In this document: positions 51,876 through 63,729 of the stretch, piece after piece | Numbering within the stretch: position 1 is the stretch's first letter | How the letters are laid out: each line of letters begins with the position of its first letter | DNA from: Diabrotica undecimpunctata | Taxonomy: Eukaryota > Arthropoda > Insecta > Coleoptera > Chrysomelidae | Reading direction: 5' to 3' | DNA: 64,000 nucleotides | Assembly (NCBI RefSeq): GCF_040954645.1 | Contig: NC_092808.1 | Span: 114,492,049 to 114,556,048, forward strand | Notes under the pieces: model-generated | Seen by the model: the letters and a program-made list of their open reading frames with translations, nothing else | Databases searched by the model: none | What the model was told of the DNA's origin: nothing | Position numbers and translations under genes: made by a program

Positions 51876-52284
51876 TGTTTTGATTACATACTTCGTCGAA
51901 TCTTCTAGACATATTTTCGAATTTCTCGTCGTTTTGTCTAGCTGTTTCTTTAATAATTTGAGAAGTTTCTTCGATCATTTGAGACGTTTCATCGAATCTT
52001 TTGGAAACAGTCTCGAATTTATCATCAGTTTTTTTAGAAGTTTCTTCTATCATTTGCGACGTTTCATCGAATCTTTTGGAAACATTCTCGAATTTTCCAT
52101 CAATTATTTTAGTTAAAACGGCTTCGTCTGCTGACTGGAACTGGAATGTCTCTGGGTCTTCTCCATTCTTGTTGAGAACAGTCTTCAGTCGTTCTTGGAG
52201 TATCTTCTTGGACCCGCTGCAGTCTTCATCGCGTTCTTCCAGTTGCTCACGCAACTGTTTTACCGAAAGTTCTACTAGCAGCAT
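51781..52284 (-). CDS. Gypsy gag N-terminal fragment (SAP-like motif and coiled coil)
   Basis: Starts [20 protein letters not shown] and fits a SAP-type helix-turn-helix ([10 protein letters not shown]...[14 protein letters not shown], residues 6-37), known from many insect Gypsy gags. Residues 60-150 are near-tandem units of [20 protein letters not shown], a strong coiled coil. From about 51830 the frame no longer encodes gag: the last 17 or so residues are RT sequence in the wrong frame. Capsid and nucleocapsid parts are deleted. Confidence 0.75.
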   Translation of the reverse strand: MLLVELSVKQLREQLEERDEDCSGSKKILQERLKTVLNKNGEDPETFQFQSADEAVLTKIIDGKFENVSKRFDETSQMIEETSKKTDDKFETVSKRFDETSQMIEETSQIIKETARQNDEKFENMSRRFDEVCNQNNEKFEEVSRTFDKIQKNVSTRSEVLGTYCSK

Positions 52285-52427
52285 CTTTGGTCAGGCACAC
52301 ACGTACTTTTTTAAATGTTCTTTCGTACAAAGGTCACTACCGAACTACGCGAATTTTCCCGACGAACAATACTTTTCAAAAGTTCAAAAGTCTTTTTCAA
52401 AAATCACTGCTGAATTTATTTGCAAAT

Positions 52428-52445
52428 CTCACACCGGACACCAAC
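52428..52445 (-). promoter_or_regulatory. Candidate primer-binding site of the Gypsy element
   Basis: Directly after the 5' LTR (minus strand) comes GTTGGTGTCCGGTGTGAG. TGG followed by a short match is expected for tRNA 3'-CCA priming; which tRNA cannot be decided here. Confidence 0.45.
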
Positions 52446-52724
52446 TGTAGCGAGATTAAATAAAACGAGCGGTTCGAATTTATATAACTATATTTATTTA
52501 TAAGTTTACAGTTCGGTACTCTCTTATCAACTAACTTTACTTCTAACATTGTTACCTATTTATACTACAGTTACTGTATCGAGAATATTCTGGCGTTGTC
52601 CCACCTCTAATTCACCTACGTGACCGGTTATTCTCTCTCGCACTCGATACGCCGCGAACTTTCGAGAGTATTAGAGATGCAATGCAACCGTTACCTGGGC
52701 CATACCAAAAGTATGTTCGTAACA
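52446..52724 (-). repeat. Gypsy 5' LTR (right in window)
   Basis: 279 bp, the same as 48817-49095. It is expected to carry the promoter for the minus-strand transcript. Confidence 0.95.
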
Positions 52725-52729
52725 ATATA

Positions 52730-52764
<35 letters not shown>

Positions 52765-52765
52765 T
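52725..52765. repeat. (AT)n microsatellite, right flank of Gypsy element
   Basis: Continuation of the AT run at 48769-48816, with one ATACAT interruption. Confidence 0.95.
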
Positions 52766-52870
52766 TAAACGGAGTAATACCAAGATCATGGCTGAAGTCA
52801 ACGTTTATTGCTCTACCAAAGAAAACAAAATCCGTATCTTGCAATGATTTCCGGACCGTCAGCTTAATAA

Positions 52871-52933
<63 letters not shown>

Positions 52934-53460
52934 CTGAAATAGCACCTGTATGCTAAAGTGTATATATTTATATATATATATATATATATATATACACTTT
53001 AGCATACAGGTGCTATTTCAGCGATGTATATATTGGAATTGCAATATTTATGCATGCTTCATTGATTACCATAAAGCATTTGACACAGTAAAACACGGCA
53101 AACTGATTGGAGATATTAACAAATATTGGAATAAACATCTGTGATCTAAGAATTATTAGCAATCTTTAATGGATTCAAACATCGTCTATCCGTACAGAAG
53201 CAGGAGAATCCGATGATATCAAAATCAAATGTGGGGTCCGACATGGATGTATACTATCACCCTTGCTGTTTAATACATATACTCTGAGGAAATCTTTCAA
53301 GAAGCAGTAGAAGATGTTAAAGCCGGAATTCGAATTAACGGAGAATGTATCAATACCATCAGATACGCGGATGACACGGTGGTATTCGCTGATATTTATG
53401 AAGCCCTCCACAAGTTAATGAGAAATAAAATATAGAAAAAGTAAAAACGGAAACCTACCT
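52766..53460 (+). mobile_element. RTE-like RT fragment, right part of the split LINE
   Basis: 52766-52866 reads 'GVIPRSWLKSTFIALPKKTK' and 'CNDFRTVSLI'. After an (AT)n and fold-back block, coding resumes at 52994 with 'HFSIQVLFQRC', 'NIYACFIDYHKAFDTVKHGK', then '[14 protein letters not shown]' and '[19 protein letters not shown]' near 53230-53410. Frameshifts occur throughout. The segment between SLI and HFSIQ (about 40 residues) is missing and replaced by the AT/fold-back sequence. Confidence 0.75.
52875..53026. repeat. Fold-back inverted repeat around (AT)n
   Basis: 52930-52966 (ATCGCTGAAATAGCACCTGT onward) is the exact inverse of 52989-53025, separated by about 22 nt of AT repeat. The right arm is genuine RT coding sequence (FSIQVLFQR); the left arm is its reverse complement, followed outward by more (AT)n. 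Confidence 0.92.
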
Positions 53461-53539
53461 TGGTACCAACGTCAATAAAAATTGGGACCATTCCCAAAAA
53501 TAAAATCTAGGATAGAGAAGTAGAAAGAATATATGCAAG

Positions 53540-54830
53540 AATTATTCGAAGATTCTACTATCAATATTCATTCCACTTCCTAAAAAACCAAACGCTAGAA
53601 AATGTGACGAACATAATTTAATTAGTTCGATGAGCCATGTACTTAAAGTACTCCTTGCTATCATTCACTCGTGCATATACACCAAATTAGAAGAACACCT
53701 GAGTGAAGTTCAATTTGGATTCAGAGCAGGACTCGGAACGAGGGAAGCACTTTTTAGTTTGCAAGTTCTAATACAGAGAGCCAGGGATGTCAACTGCGAT
53801 GTGTATCCATGTTTCATGGATTTCGAGAAGGCATTTGATAAAGTCCCACATGGGAAACTAATTGATATCCTAAAAACATCAGGACTCGATGGTAAGGATA
53901 TAAGACTGATCTCAAACTTATATCTCCAACAAAAAGCAACAGTACGATTAGCAAATGAACTGTCCGAGATCTTTACAGTCGAAAAAGGAGTTAGACAGGG
54001 TTGCATATTTTCACCGGCATTATTTAACATATACTCTGAAAACATCTTTAGAGAGGCCTTGGACGAATATATTAGACAACAACAACAACTTATAAACAAT
54101 ATTAGATATGCAGATGTTACAGTGCTTCAAAGGATGATTGATAACGTTGTAGAAGCATGTAACAAATACGGCCTAAAACTAAATTGCAAGAAGACAAAAA
54201 TAATGATCATTAGTAAGAACACCAACATAAATGCCCAAATTACAATAGTCGATACACCGTTAGAAAGAGTGGAAAAAATATGCTATTTGGGCTGCAATGT
54301 TAAGGATACTTGGGATCACAGCTACGAAATAAAAACTCGTATTGAAAAAGCCAGAAGCTCTTTCAACAGCCTTAGGAAGATTATCTGCAACTTATCTTTA
54401 AGTATCAAGAATTCTTAGATGCTACGTCTTTAGTGTCCTCCTCTATGGAGTAGAAAGCTGGAGCCTTACATAAGATGCCATAAAACGATTAGAGGCATTT
54501 GAAATGTGGTGCTATCGACGTATGTTGAAGGTCTCATATATACACCACACAAGTAACATGACTATTCTCCAGAGGCTAAGAAAAGACAAAGAAATAATTA
54601 ACACCATAAAAAGCAGAAAATCGGCTTACTTCGGCCACATCATGCGTAATGATAAATACCGACTTCTACAGGGCAAGATTGAGGGTAAGAGAGGCCCTGG
54701 ACGTGGACGTATATCCTGGCTGGCCAATCTTAGGAAATGGACTGGTCTAACGTCAACTGATCTATTTCGAGCTGCAGCGAATAGAATAAGATGGGTCAAT
54801 GTGGTCGCCAACATCTCTAAAAGATAGGCA
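53540..54830 (+). mobile_element. 5'-truncated RTE-like LINE
   Basis: 53630-54418 contains RT ('[20 protein letters not shown]', 'CFMDFEKAFDKVPHGK', 'KGVRQGCIFSPALFNIYSE', 'NNIRYADVTVLQRM'); the active site is YADV rather than YADD and the following residues are deleted. 54504-54827 is the C-terminal block ('[20 protein letters not shown]', 'LFRAAANRIRWVN'). A frameshift or stop at 54418 separates them. Confidence 0.85.
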
Positions 54831-54943
54831 CATTTAGAAGATAGAGAAAGCAAGATCTGCATTTCAGAAAATGGCTAAGCTATTCAAATGCCACGATTTA
54901 TCAGTACCCATAAAAATCGAGTTACTCCGATGGATACTAGACG

Positions 54944-54951
<8 letters not shown>

Positions 54952-55024
<73 letters not shown>
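54952..55024. repeat. (AT)n microsatellite
   Basis: Pure AT run between two LINE fragments. Confidence 0.95.
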
Positions 55025-55028
<4 letters not shown>

Positions 55029-55029
55029 G

Positions 55030-55315
55030 GGATTCTACAGTATTCACTGCCTTCCCTCGCTCAACCGTTTCCATCTCTCTCTGTTGTTCCATTCTCCATC
55101 GTTTAGTCCTCTCTTACTCATGGCGTCGTCTACTTCGTTCCTCCAGGATTTTCGGGGTCGTCCTCTTTTCCTCCTTCCTATGGGGCTCCATTCGGTTATT
55201 CTCTTTATCCATCTGCTGTCGCTAGTTCTTCTTACATGTCCATACCACTTTAGTCTTTTTTGTTCTATATATGTTAGTATGTCTGTTTCTATTGATGTTC
55301 TGATACGATTTTCTA
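55030..55315 (-). mobile_element. LINE C-terminal fragment, minus strand
   Basis: Reads 'YIEQKRLKWYGHVRRTSDSR', 'GRRKRGRPRKSWRNEVDDAM' and 'REREWKRLSEGR'-like sequence, the end of an endonuclease-RT LINE. Its 3' end abuts the AT run. Confidence 0.75.
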
Positions 55316-55324
55316 AACAGTCTA

Positions 55325-56410
55325 AAAATAAGGGCTGGTTGACTTCTAGTTTAATAAATGGGGGAGATTTTATTAGAGACATTTTCAGAACTATAAAATA
55401 TTCAGAAAGTCATGAGCTCAGAATACGGTATAACATTCTAAAAAAAAAAATCATGAATACAAAGTTAAGTCAGCCAAGCAAATTTATTTTAATAATAAAA
55501 TGATAAATGCACAGAATAGTACGGCTGAGGTTTGGCGCAGCATAAATCGAAACACTGTCGGAGGTAAAAATCGAAACTCTTCTAAATACCCAAGTAAATT
55601 TAAAAATAATTTGGGAATTTCTGTGGATGACCCTCATGACATAGCAGAATCTTTCAGTCAACATTTTTCGAATTCCGTAAAAAATTTAAATAGTCAAACT
55701 TTACCTGACTATAATCCTAAGAATCTTTCTTCGCCTATACACTCTCTTTTCCTTTATCCTGTTAGTGATGAAGAAATAAAAAGTATAATCAAAGATATCT
55801 CAAAAAAATTCTCGGTTGGACTGGATGAGATCCCGTATTCTATGTTAACACATGTATCTCATAACATATATAAACAATTAACATTTCTAGTAAACCTTTC
55901 ATTCGAGGAAGGAATTTTTCCTGAAATTCTAAATACTGCTTTAGTTGTGCCTATACATAAAAAGGTGACAAATCAAAATTTGATAACTATCGAAGCCTAT
56001 CACTTTTATCTGTGTTTTCAAAAATATATGACAAGGCATTTCATACACGTCTCCTCTCGTATATTAACAAGCACAACATTATAGAAAAGTCTCAATTTGG
56101 TTTCTGTGAAGGTATAAGTGTGCAAGATGCACTACTAGCGCTGTGCAATCATATTTTATCAAACTTTGATAAGGGTAATAAAGTTATCTGTTTGTTTTTT
56201 GACTTAGCACGAGCTTTTGAAACTGTAAATCATCCAATACTGCTGGAAAAACTTTATCATAGTGGTGTTAGAGGAACTGCGTTAAAGTGGATCCACACCT
56301 TTTTATCGAAAAGGTTTCAAAAAATTAAACCATTCAATGTGAATGGGAATATAATATTTTCTTCAGAAGAAAGTGTCCTCTCCGGAGTTCCACGGGGAAG
56401 GGCCCTCTTT
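55325..56410 (+). mobile_element. CR1/Jockey-type LINE fragment (pre-RT and RT)
   Basis: 55500-56030 reads 'WRSINRNTVGGKNRN', 'DIAESFSQHFSNSVKNL' and 'SVGLDEIPYSMLTHVSHNIY'; 56012-56410 has 'IIEKSQFGFCEGISVQDALL', 'ICLFFDLARAFETVNHPILL' and 'SSEESVLSGVPRG'. This is the middle of a CR1/Jockey-like pol. It stops abruptly before the active-site YxDD, where unrelated sequence with a Tc1-like fragment begins. Confidence 0.8.
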
Positions 56411-56479
56411 TATTTTTGCAAACGACCCTGGCAAGCCGTTGTTACTTTTTGGTGACTTTTTCTTGGTTAATTCTTAAGC

Positions 56480-56640
56480 GTTTCTAACTTCTGATCCCTA
56501 GCATACGTTTTTGACACAACGCTCTGTGTTACGCCTACCGTTGTAGCTATGTTCCTCTGAGACATTCATTGCTCCACAAGACCAATAATCTTTCTCCTTT
56601 GCACATCCGTTAACCCCACATAAGGCATATTTTCCTTTTT
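56480..56640 (-). pseudogene. Tc1-like transposase fragment (N-terminal HTH)
   Basis: The minus strand reads MPYVGLTDVQRRKIIGLVEQ, a stop, then MSQRNIATTVGVTQSVVSKT, the paired-like DNA-binding domain of a Tc1-like transposase. The catalytic part is absent. A C-terminal fragment of a similar protein lies at 32616-32911. Confidence 0.75.
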
Positions 56641-56705
56641 GAACTAAAACAAACTATACTGTGCCCGGTAGTGCTATTTGATTGTTTTATTATATATACA
56701 TCGGT

Positions 56706-56990
56706 TTAGAACGTCTTTCGACGTTGTCCGATACCTAAACACCATCTCTCCCTATCTTCGAGTCGTTTGTTGTTAAATTTCTTTCGCTCATGGACTTGTT
56801 TACGCCGTGTTGCCATTCTAATCTGGGTCTTCCTCTTTTCCGTCGCCCTATCGGTTGCCATGCTACTACTTTTTTGGGGAGTCTTGTTGCTGGCATCCGT
56901 TGCACATGCCCATACCACCTTAATTGTTTCTTCTCTATCTCTTGAGTTATATTTCCTTCTATTCCCATACGTTGTTTTATTATTGTTTTA
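56706..56990 (-). mobile_element. LINE C-terminal fragment, minus strand
   Basis: Reads 'IEKKQLRWYGHVQRMPATRL' and 'GRRKRGRPRLEWQHGVNKSM', the same class of C-terminus as 55030-55315. Confidence 0.75.
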
Positions 56991-57049
56991 TTGATTTGTT
57001 TATTTTCAATAAAAACCTTTATTCTTCACAACAATATCAACTGTGTTGT

Positions 57050-59560
57050 GTAAAGCTGGTTAATGGTATTGATGGAACTGGGGGAATCGGTAATTATAAG
57101 AGCTTTGGATATATTACTGGACTTAATATGAGTGAGAGCTTGGTAGATGGCATATAGCTCGCCAGTATGTATGTAGCTTAAGGATGGCAGTTTATACTAA
57201 AATGTAAATATTTGAAGTAACGACAGCTGCCCCAACTCAGGTAGATGTTTTAGAGGCGTCTTTGTATACGTGATTTTTTTGATGAAGGTATTTTTTATTA
57301 AGGAGTAGGGAGTATCATTTTTTCTAAAGATATTTAAGGATGTGTCGGATTGAGGAATGGTTATCGTCCAAGAAGGAGGAATTCCTATGAAGTTGGAATA
57401 GGTATTTGGTATCGGAATTTGTAAAGCCATAAGAATGTGCCTAACTCTTTCGTAGAATGGTGGTTTCACATTCCTATTTTCAGTACATAAGTTTTTAAAA
57501 CGATCACGTAAATACATTGTATCTAGTTGGATTGTTCGGATTAGAACTAGCGGCAAATGCATATGAATATGTGAGAGTTAAATGCATCCTTCTATATTTA
57601 AGTGGCGCCTTTTCATTTTCTGCTATCAAACTTTCTGTTGGGCTGGTCCGGAATGCTACTGCGGCTATTCTTAATGCTGTAGTTTTAATAACGTCTAGGT
57701 GATATAGATTCTTTGGCAGATGCATATACTATAGAACCGTAGTCTATTTTAGATCTTATTAGGGTTTTATAAACATGGATTAAGCAGTTATAGTCCGCTC
57801 CATAGTTTTTATTAGAGAGAGGTTTCATAATATTGATCCCATTTTGGCACGTTTTTTTTTAATTTGCAGTAGGTATATGTTTTTTCCATGTGAGTTTCGT
57901 ATCGAAGATCATTCCTAAAAACCTAATGTCATCAGCGTAATATAAGATTTGGTTATATAATTTTAGCTGTGGTTTAATTGGATCACGTTTTCTTTGTAAA
58001 TAATAAGCTCTTTGATTTGCGGAGTGAAAACTGAAATCCTGTTTTCTTAGACCAGTTTTAGAGTTCGTGAAGTGCGGTTTGTAAGTGAAGCTAAACTCAG
58101 AATATATTTTTCCCTGTAGATATTAACAACAGATCATCTGCGTATAATCTGCCACGAACCAAGCTAGGTTTTGATGGTATAATATTATTCATTGCAATTA
58201 AAAATAGCGTTGCACTTATTTCAGACCCTTGAGGGGTGCCATTTGCTTGATGTCTCATTGAAGATGTGCAGTGGTTAACCCTTACTTGAAAATTCTGTTG
58301 TTTAAGAAAATTTGAAATGTAATTAATGATAGTATCTCTAAATTTTCATGTATGAAGTATTCTGATAATATCATAACGCCATGCCGTATTAAATGCTTTG
58401 ATTATACCTATGAACAGTACAATAGTTTCCTGTTTGTTTGCAAAAGATTCTAGAATTTCAGACTCTAATCATCAATGAGGTTATCAGTAATAGTTCAGTT
58501 TTGTCGTAATCCACTTTGCTCGTTTACCAGGAGGTGATTTTCTTCTAATATCCATAGCAAACTTTTGTTAACTATTTTTTTCATGACTTTGCACATTACA
58601 TTGGTGAGTAAGATGTGTCTATGAGGAAATTTCAGTTAGTGCATTGTTAGGTTTGAGAATAATTATAATTATTGAGTTGCTCCAGGAAGTTGGAAAGACA
58701 TTATTTAACCATATTCTATTGGAATTTAAAAAAAAAAAACACATTTAGCGTTGTCTGGCATTTTTTCCAAGAATATTAAAGGTATGTTATCAGGTCCAGG
58801 AGTAGAGTTTTTAGTAGTATTAAGGGCAAAGTTAACTTCATTTAAGGTTAAAGGGATATTGATAGAACTATTATCTTTATCTTCACAATCAAGCTGTTGT
58901 TTTTCTGTGTTGATTTTGTGTAGTATAAACTCTTCGGAATAGTTGCTGTTGCTGGAGTTTGTTTCGAAATATGTAGTAAAAACATTGACTATTTCTTTGG
59001 GTTTTGTTATTACATTAGTATAGGTAATAAAAGGTACTTGATAAAATTTGTTTTTTCCTGATATTTTACGAATATTGCGCCAAACTGCAGATAAAGGTGT
59101 TAAACTATTTATATTTGATACAAATTTCTTCCAGTTAGTTTTTGTTATATATCTACCATATGCTCTCTGTTTTTAGTATTCAATGATGTTAGTTGAGTTA
59201 TTATGTTTTTACATTTTGTTGAAAGATACTTTATATTGCTTGATTGCGTTTTGACATTCTGTGTTCCACCATGGTAGAGGTCTGTGTTTCCTAAATATTT
59301 TTGTTTTTCCTATATGTGCTTCTGCCTCGTATATAATATTAGTAAAAATGTTTAGAGTTTCGTTTATATCAGTGTTGTCAAAACTGGTGTTTAGTGATTC
59401 TATGTTTATTTCTATGGCCTCAGCGTATTTATTCCAATTAGCGTTTTTCAGGTTTCCTTTTCGGACCGGTTGGTACTCAAAAGTAATGTTGTCAGAATGT
59501 TTGTCTTTGTGTGTATGGAGTTGCTACCAATGTGTATATATTACGTCCTTTACGGATTAT
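57050..59560 (-). mobile_element. I/R1/Jockey-type LINE with RNase H, heavily decayed
   Basis: Minus-strand pieces in order: a pre-RT region (about 58900-59500), RT motifs 'NGTPQGSEISATLF' near 58220 and 'RGRLYADDLLLIS' near 58140, a post-RT block 'ALRIAAVAFRTSPTESLIAE' (57504-57725), and an RNase H segment 'GELYAIYQALTHIKSSNISK' near 57060-57160. The frame is broken many times. RNase H behind RT points to the I or R1 groups. Confidence 0.7.
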
Positions 59561-59868
59561 ATTACAAGGGAATTATATGTGAATTTTCTCAAATAAGTTT
59601 CTATTACAGATACATCTATCTATAGACTTTGTCGTTGGTCTGTTCACTTAGCGCTAACAAATTTCTTCGATGGTTTTTGTTCTTTCATTGATTTTATGAT
59701 TTCTAATGGTGTAGTTTCATTGTAATTGCTACATTAATTTAACACTGTATAATTTCCAAAATCTATGGTTAAGACAATGTTACAATGTTTCTAATAGTTA
59801 TATATTGGTTTATTTATATAATAAAATTGATTTATTAAGAACAATAACTATTATTTTTTCCCTTGTAG

Positions 59869-60035
59869 GTGCAATATCTATTTTTGAAACACAAAAGTTA
59901 AAACAAATGATCTGTTTATCCAGACGTCATAAGCTACCTACTGAAGGGACGATTATATTAAAAACAAAAGAAAAAAAACAGTTTATCCCAAATAATTTGT
60001 TAATTTACCGAGGATTTCCACTCATTATTCTTTAA
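59869..60035 (+). other. Exon-like orphan ORF
   Basis: A good polypyrimidine tract and acceptor (TTATTTTTTCCCTTGTAG) precede an open frame of about 55 codons ('AISIFETQKLKQMICLSRRH...') that ends at 60035. No family is recognised and no partner exon was found. It may be a chance frame or part of a repeat. Confidence 0.2.
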
Positions 60036-60389
60036 CTGTTGTTTTCATCTTCGACATCTCTCATTTTTTTTTTTCGTTCTATGCTCGGCTATTTCAATAT
60101 TTTGTTTGCCATTTTCGCTAGCTATCTACTACGTTATTTACTTAGAAATTCTTGAGGTTCTCAATAGCATATCTGTTCTCTTTTTCCCTCCCTCCCACTC
60201 TTTATATCACCCTCCCTCTTTCTCTCTCGCTTACGAGAGAGAATGAGGGATCTCGTATCACTCTCGCTTAAGTTTTAAGTATAAAGTTGAAATACTCGGT
60301 GAATTATTTTTATTACTGAACTAAGTGGTAAGAACTGCTCACCAGCAAAAATCGATCCCTTAATTCAAGCTTTAACTAACCGTAATAAT

Positions 60390-61975
60390 AATTTACTAAA
60401 GCTTAATCATCTATTGTATATGGATGATTTAAACCTATTGGTTTCCACTCGAAGTCACCTGGATCAGATGCTGAAAACAGTGGAAATTTTCTCTAATGAT
60501 ATTAGTATGCACTTCGGCCTTGACAAGTGCCGTGTCTTAAATATAATCAAAGGAAAAGTTCAGCCCGGTGGATTCAATATGCAAAACGGCCAGAACATCG
60601 AGGACATGGGTGAAAATGATTTGTATAAATACCACGAAATAAAGCAAGCAAGCAAATGAAAACTGAGATAACTACTGAGTTTATACGAAGGGCAAAACAG
60701 CTGCTTCGTTCACATCTTAATAGTAAAAATTTGTTAAAGGCACTAAACACCTATGCATGTTCCGCGCTTAGCTACTCAAGTGGACAAAAAAGGATATAGA
60801 CAATCTTCAGCGAAAAGTACGAACACACTTCACAAAGGCACAAAAACACCATCCTCGAAGTGCAGTAGAAAGAACGACATCACCGTGGTATTTAGGAGGA
60901 CAAGTACTTATGGATATAAGTGAGCAACTAGAAAAACACATTACTAATTTAAGAACTTATTTTCAGGTGCAGGTTGAGATATCTACTCTACATCGCGCGA
61001 TTTGTGCAGTAGATGATACAACACCGATCAAACTGAGGGAACCAGAAATGCGCATAAACCATCTTACTAAAGACGAAAAAATGCGCGCCTGGATGGGCAA
61101 ACCTCTGCACGGGCGACATCTAAATGAGGTCAGTCAAGACCGTGTCGACAATATAGCGTCGACATTTTGGCTGACATCAGGAAAGATGTTCCCTGAAACA
61201 GAAGGTTCATTACTCGCCATTCGGGATCAGGTTATACCAACCAAAAATTACCGGAAATATGTCGTCAAATACCCCCAGGTCCAAAATGATAAATGCCGAT
61301 ATGGATGTCAAGCTCAAGAAACCATCCAACACCTTACTGGGGGCTGCCAGGCATTTGCTGCAACTGAATATAATGAACGGCACGACTCGGTAGGAAAGAT
61401 CATTCATCACGAGATAGCCATCAAACTGAGACTTATCCAAACAAATCATCTCCCATATTATCAATATGTTCTTGAAAGTATACTTGAGAATCATAACTAA
61501 AAGCTACACTGCTACTGCACTGTGCTCACAGACCAAACAGTAGCACATAATAGACCAGATCTCATACTAGTTAATAAACTAAAGAGGCAAACAACACTAA
61601 TTGATGTGGCGATACCCAACAACAATAATCTTCGTGTTAAACAGAACGAAAAGATCGCCAAGTACAGGGATCTGGAAATTCAAATACTAAGACAGTGGAG
61701 AATGAAAAGTACCCAGACAATACCTGTTATTCTACTATATATAGTACTATAATCTACTACTGGAGTCTTTCCGAAAAACCTCATAGAAAACATAAAAAAG
61801 CTAGGTCTGAATGAACATCTCTACAAGACCATGCAGAAAGCTGTACTGCTCTCAACGTCCAGATGTGTACGAAAATTTTTGGGAGATACTCCAGCATACC
61901 AAGTCACTTGGGGCTCGATAACACGGAAAGTGTCCCACCAGAGCTCAATCCTTTTGATACCCTAGGTATCTGGGA
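60390..61975 (+). mobile_element. R2-like LINE, 3' part with CCHC motif and restriction-like endonuclease
   Basis: 60414-60659 contains the RT active-site region ('LLYMDDLNLLVSTRSHLDQM'). 60910-61500 includes 'LREPEMRINHLTKDEKMRAW' and a CCHC motif C-x3-C-x7-H-x4-C in 'CRYGCQAQETIQHLTGGC'. 61522-61752 has the endonuclease 'NRPDLILVNKLKRQTTLIDV'. RT followed by CCHC and RPD...D nuclease is the R2-clade layout. Frame breaks near 60659, 60800 and 61500 and missing 5' parts make it inactive. Confidence 0.85.
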
Positions 61976-61999
61976 TGAGGGAATTTTTCCCTTAGAGGG

Positions 62000-63700
62000 A
62001 GTGTGAGCCGTATGGTTAAATCTGAATTTACTAACCATTAAATTTATCACATATATTTATGTAAGCCCCATTAACCTTTGTTACTGTAGGAATAGGATAT
62101 TGTAGAAGGTAAAATTAATGAGAATTCACTAATAAAGATCGCAAGATTTTATTTATCTGCTGTGTTTGATCTTAAACTTAAACCAGGAGATCAAGACAAA
62201 TAATAACACTAAAATTACAAATTACAAGGTCGAGTGTCCCCGCATAGGAACCAGCTGTGGTCGTATATATATCACATTTATGTTTTTGTTTTACATAGAC
62301 TAAACGAAATTTTTGTAATGTAAGATTAAACGTTAAAATGGTTTTTGTTAATGATGAGAACTAAAAAGATCTTGCTGAAGAATAATTACATCCTTATACA
62401 AAACTTTTATTTACACAGTTTTTACAACCTAACTTTTAATAATCACTTTGTACAATAGTTGAAGGGTTTTTGCAATTCAATAAATATTTTTGATCCCTTC
62501 ATACAGTATTTATTGTGATAATCAGTAAATAAAATAAAACAATGGCATTAATAATGAAGTCACTAGACCAAAAATTACGTCAATCCACTCTCCGATAGGC
62601 ACTATTTAGTAAGCATTCAATTTGTAATATAGACACTTCTAACAAATAACATGCTCTGAGGTAGCTGTCACAGCAAAGAGAAGACAATGTAACAATCATG
62701 TAACAACTACGTCACAGTTGAGACAATTGCTAGCAACATACTATTTGTTATCGATGCAGGTCTATTAACAACTTACCAGAGGGTAGCTCAATTTTTAACT
62801 TAACAAAGAGTGGATCAGATAACATACTATGTCTAGCCCATGTGACCTAATATCTGTCTTAAATTTTGTAAGAGACATTCTCATTATTCTTCAACCAGAT
62901 CAATTTAGATCAGAACCAAAATTGCTTCGACATAATGGTTCCGTCGCTTTTAAGAACGATTCCTACGGTACATCGTCTAGTCTATAAGTGCGGCGAGTAA
63001 AGACTTTAAATACAACATAACGATTTTATTGAAAAGAACTGCATTCGCTTGAATTTTCTAGAAATTACTCTCGGAAATTGATTTTTGTCATTTTACATAG
63101 CCGACAATTTTAAAATGACAATGAGAAGGCTAGGAAATATTGCTAGGTAATACAATTATTAAAGATACTTTGAGGTAGCTACGTTGATCACCTTTTTCCG
63201 CAGTATCGACAATTCGCTCAGATAAAATTCAAGCGTAAGCATTTAACACATTAAAAAATAAATCGATTATAAGTATATTAACTTGAATATATCCAGTAAA
63301 GAAGGTTATTGATTGACGCTACAAATATTCAACTTAGTTCTTAAAACTGTATATTCCGAAAATAATTTAAGACACAAACACAAATTGAAGTTCCAAGTTA
63401 AAAAAAAATGGTGGTCAGTCAAACCTATATGACGAAAATCATTGACAAAATGGGAACTTGAACAAAGGGATATGTAGTCAAAATAAAAGGTAAAATTAAT
63501 GTTAACAATGAAATTTGACCGAGATAATGAGAGGGTAAATTGGCAGCATATTTGTGACAGCCAGTTAACTTTTCTAGTGGATTTTAACGATTTTGTAAAA
63601 TGATTCATGTATATTTTAAGTATCTGCTAGTCAAAGATTTTTGATATCAATTAGAATTATCGATTTTGCTGAGCCAATTCATTAAAATGAAAAAAAAAAT
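62000..63700. other. Intergenic, no gene or repeat recognised
   Basis: AT-rich sequence. The 100-residue minus-strand frame at 63306-63608 has no recognisable domain and a composition typical of chance frames. Confidence 0.5.
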
Positions 63701-63729
63701 GTTCTGCAGCTGAGATATAAAAATATTCC

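Larger units (their letters stand above)
48817..52724 (-). mobile_element. Gypsy (Ty3-type) LTR retrotransposon with internal deletion and C-terminal macro domain
   Basis: Two 279-bp LTRs that read as identical (48817-49095 and 52446-52724; TG...CA ends) flank a minus-strand gag fragment and a pol frame. Pol order RT (C-terminal part), RNase H, integrase is the Gypsy order. The rest of gag, the protease and the RT palm with its YxDD are missing: the coiled coil of gag is joined directly to RT sequence near 51830, so it is a defective copy that would need proteins in trans. Equal LTRs indicate a young insertion. The target duplication is hidden in (AT)n. The far C-terminus carries two domains not usual for Gypsy pol. 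Confidence 0.93.

Noticed and set aside
48817..52724. Endogenous retrovirus with env
   Set aside because: No envelope frame is present; the sequence after integrase is the macro domain and CCCH finger in the same frame.
63306..63608. 100-residue minus-strand frame as a gene
   Set aside because: No domain, no splice or family support, and composition typical of chance frames in AT-rich DNA.
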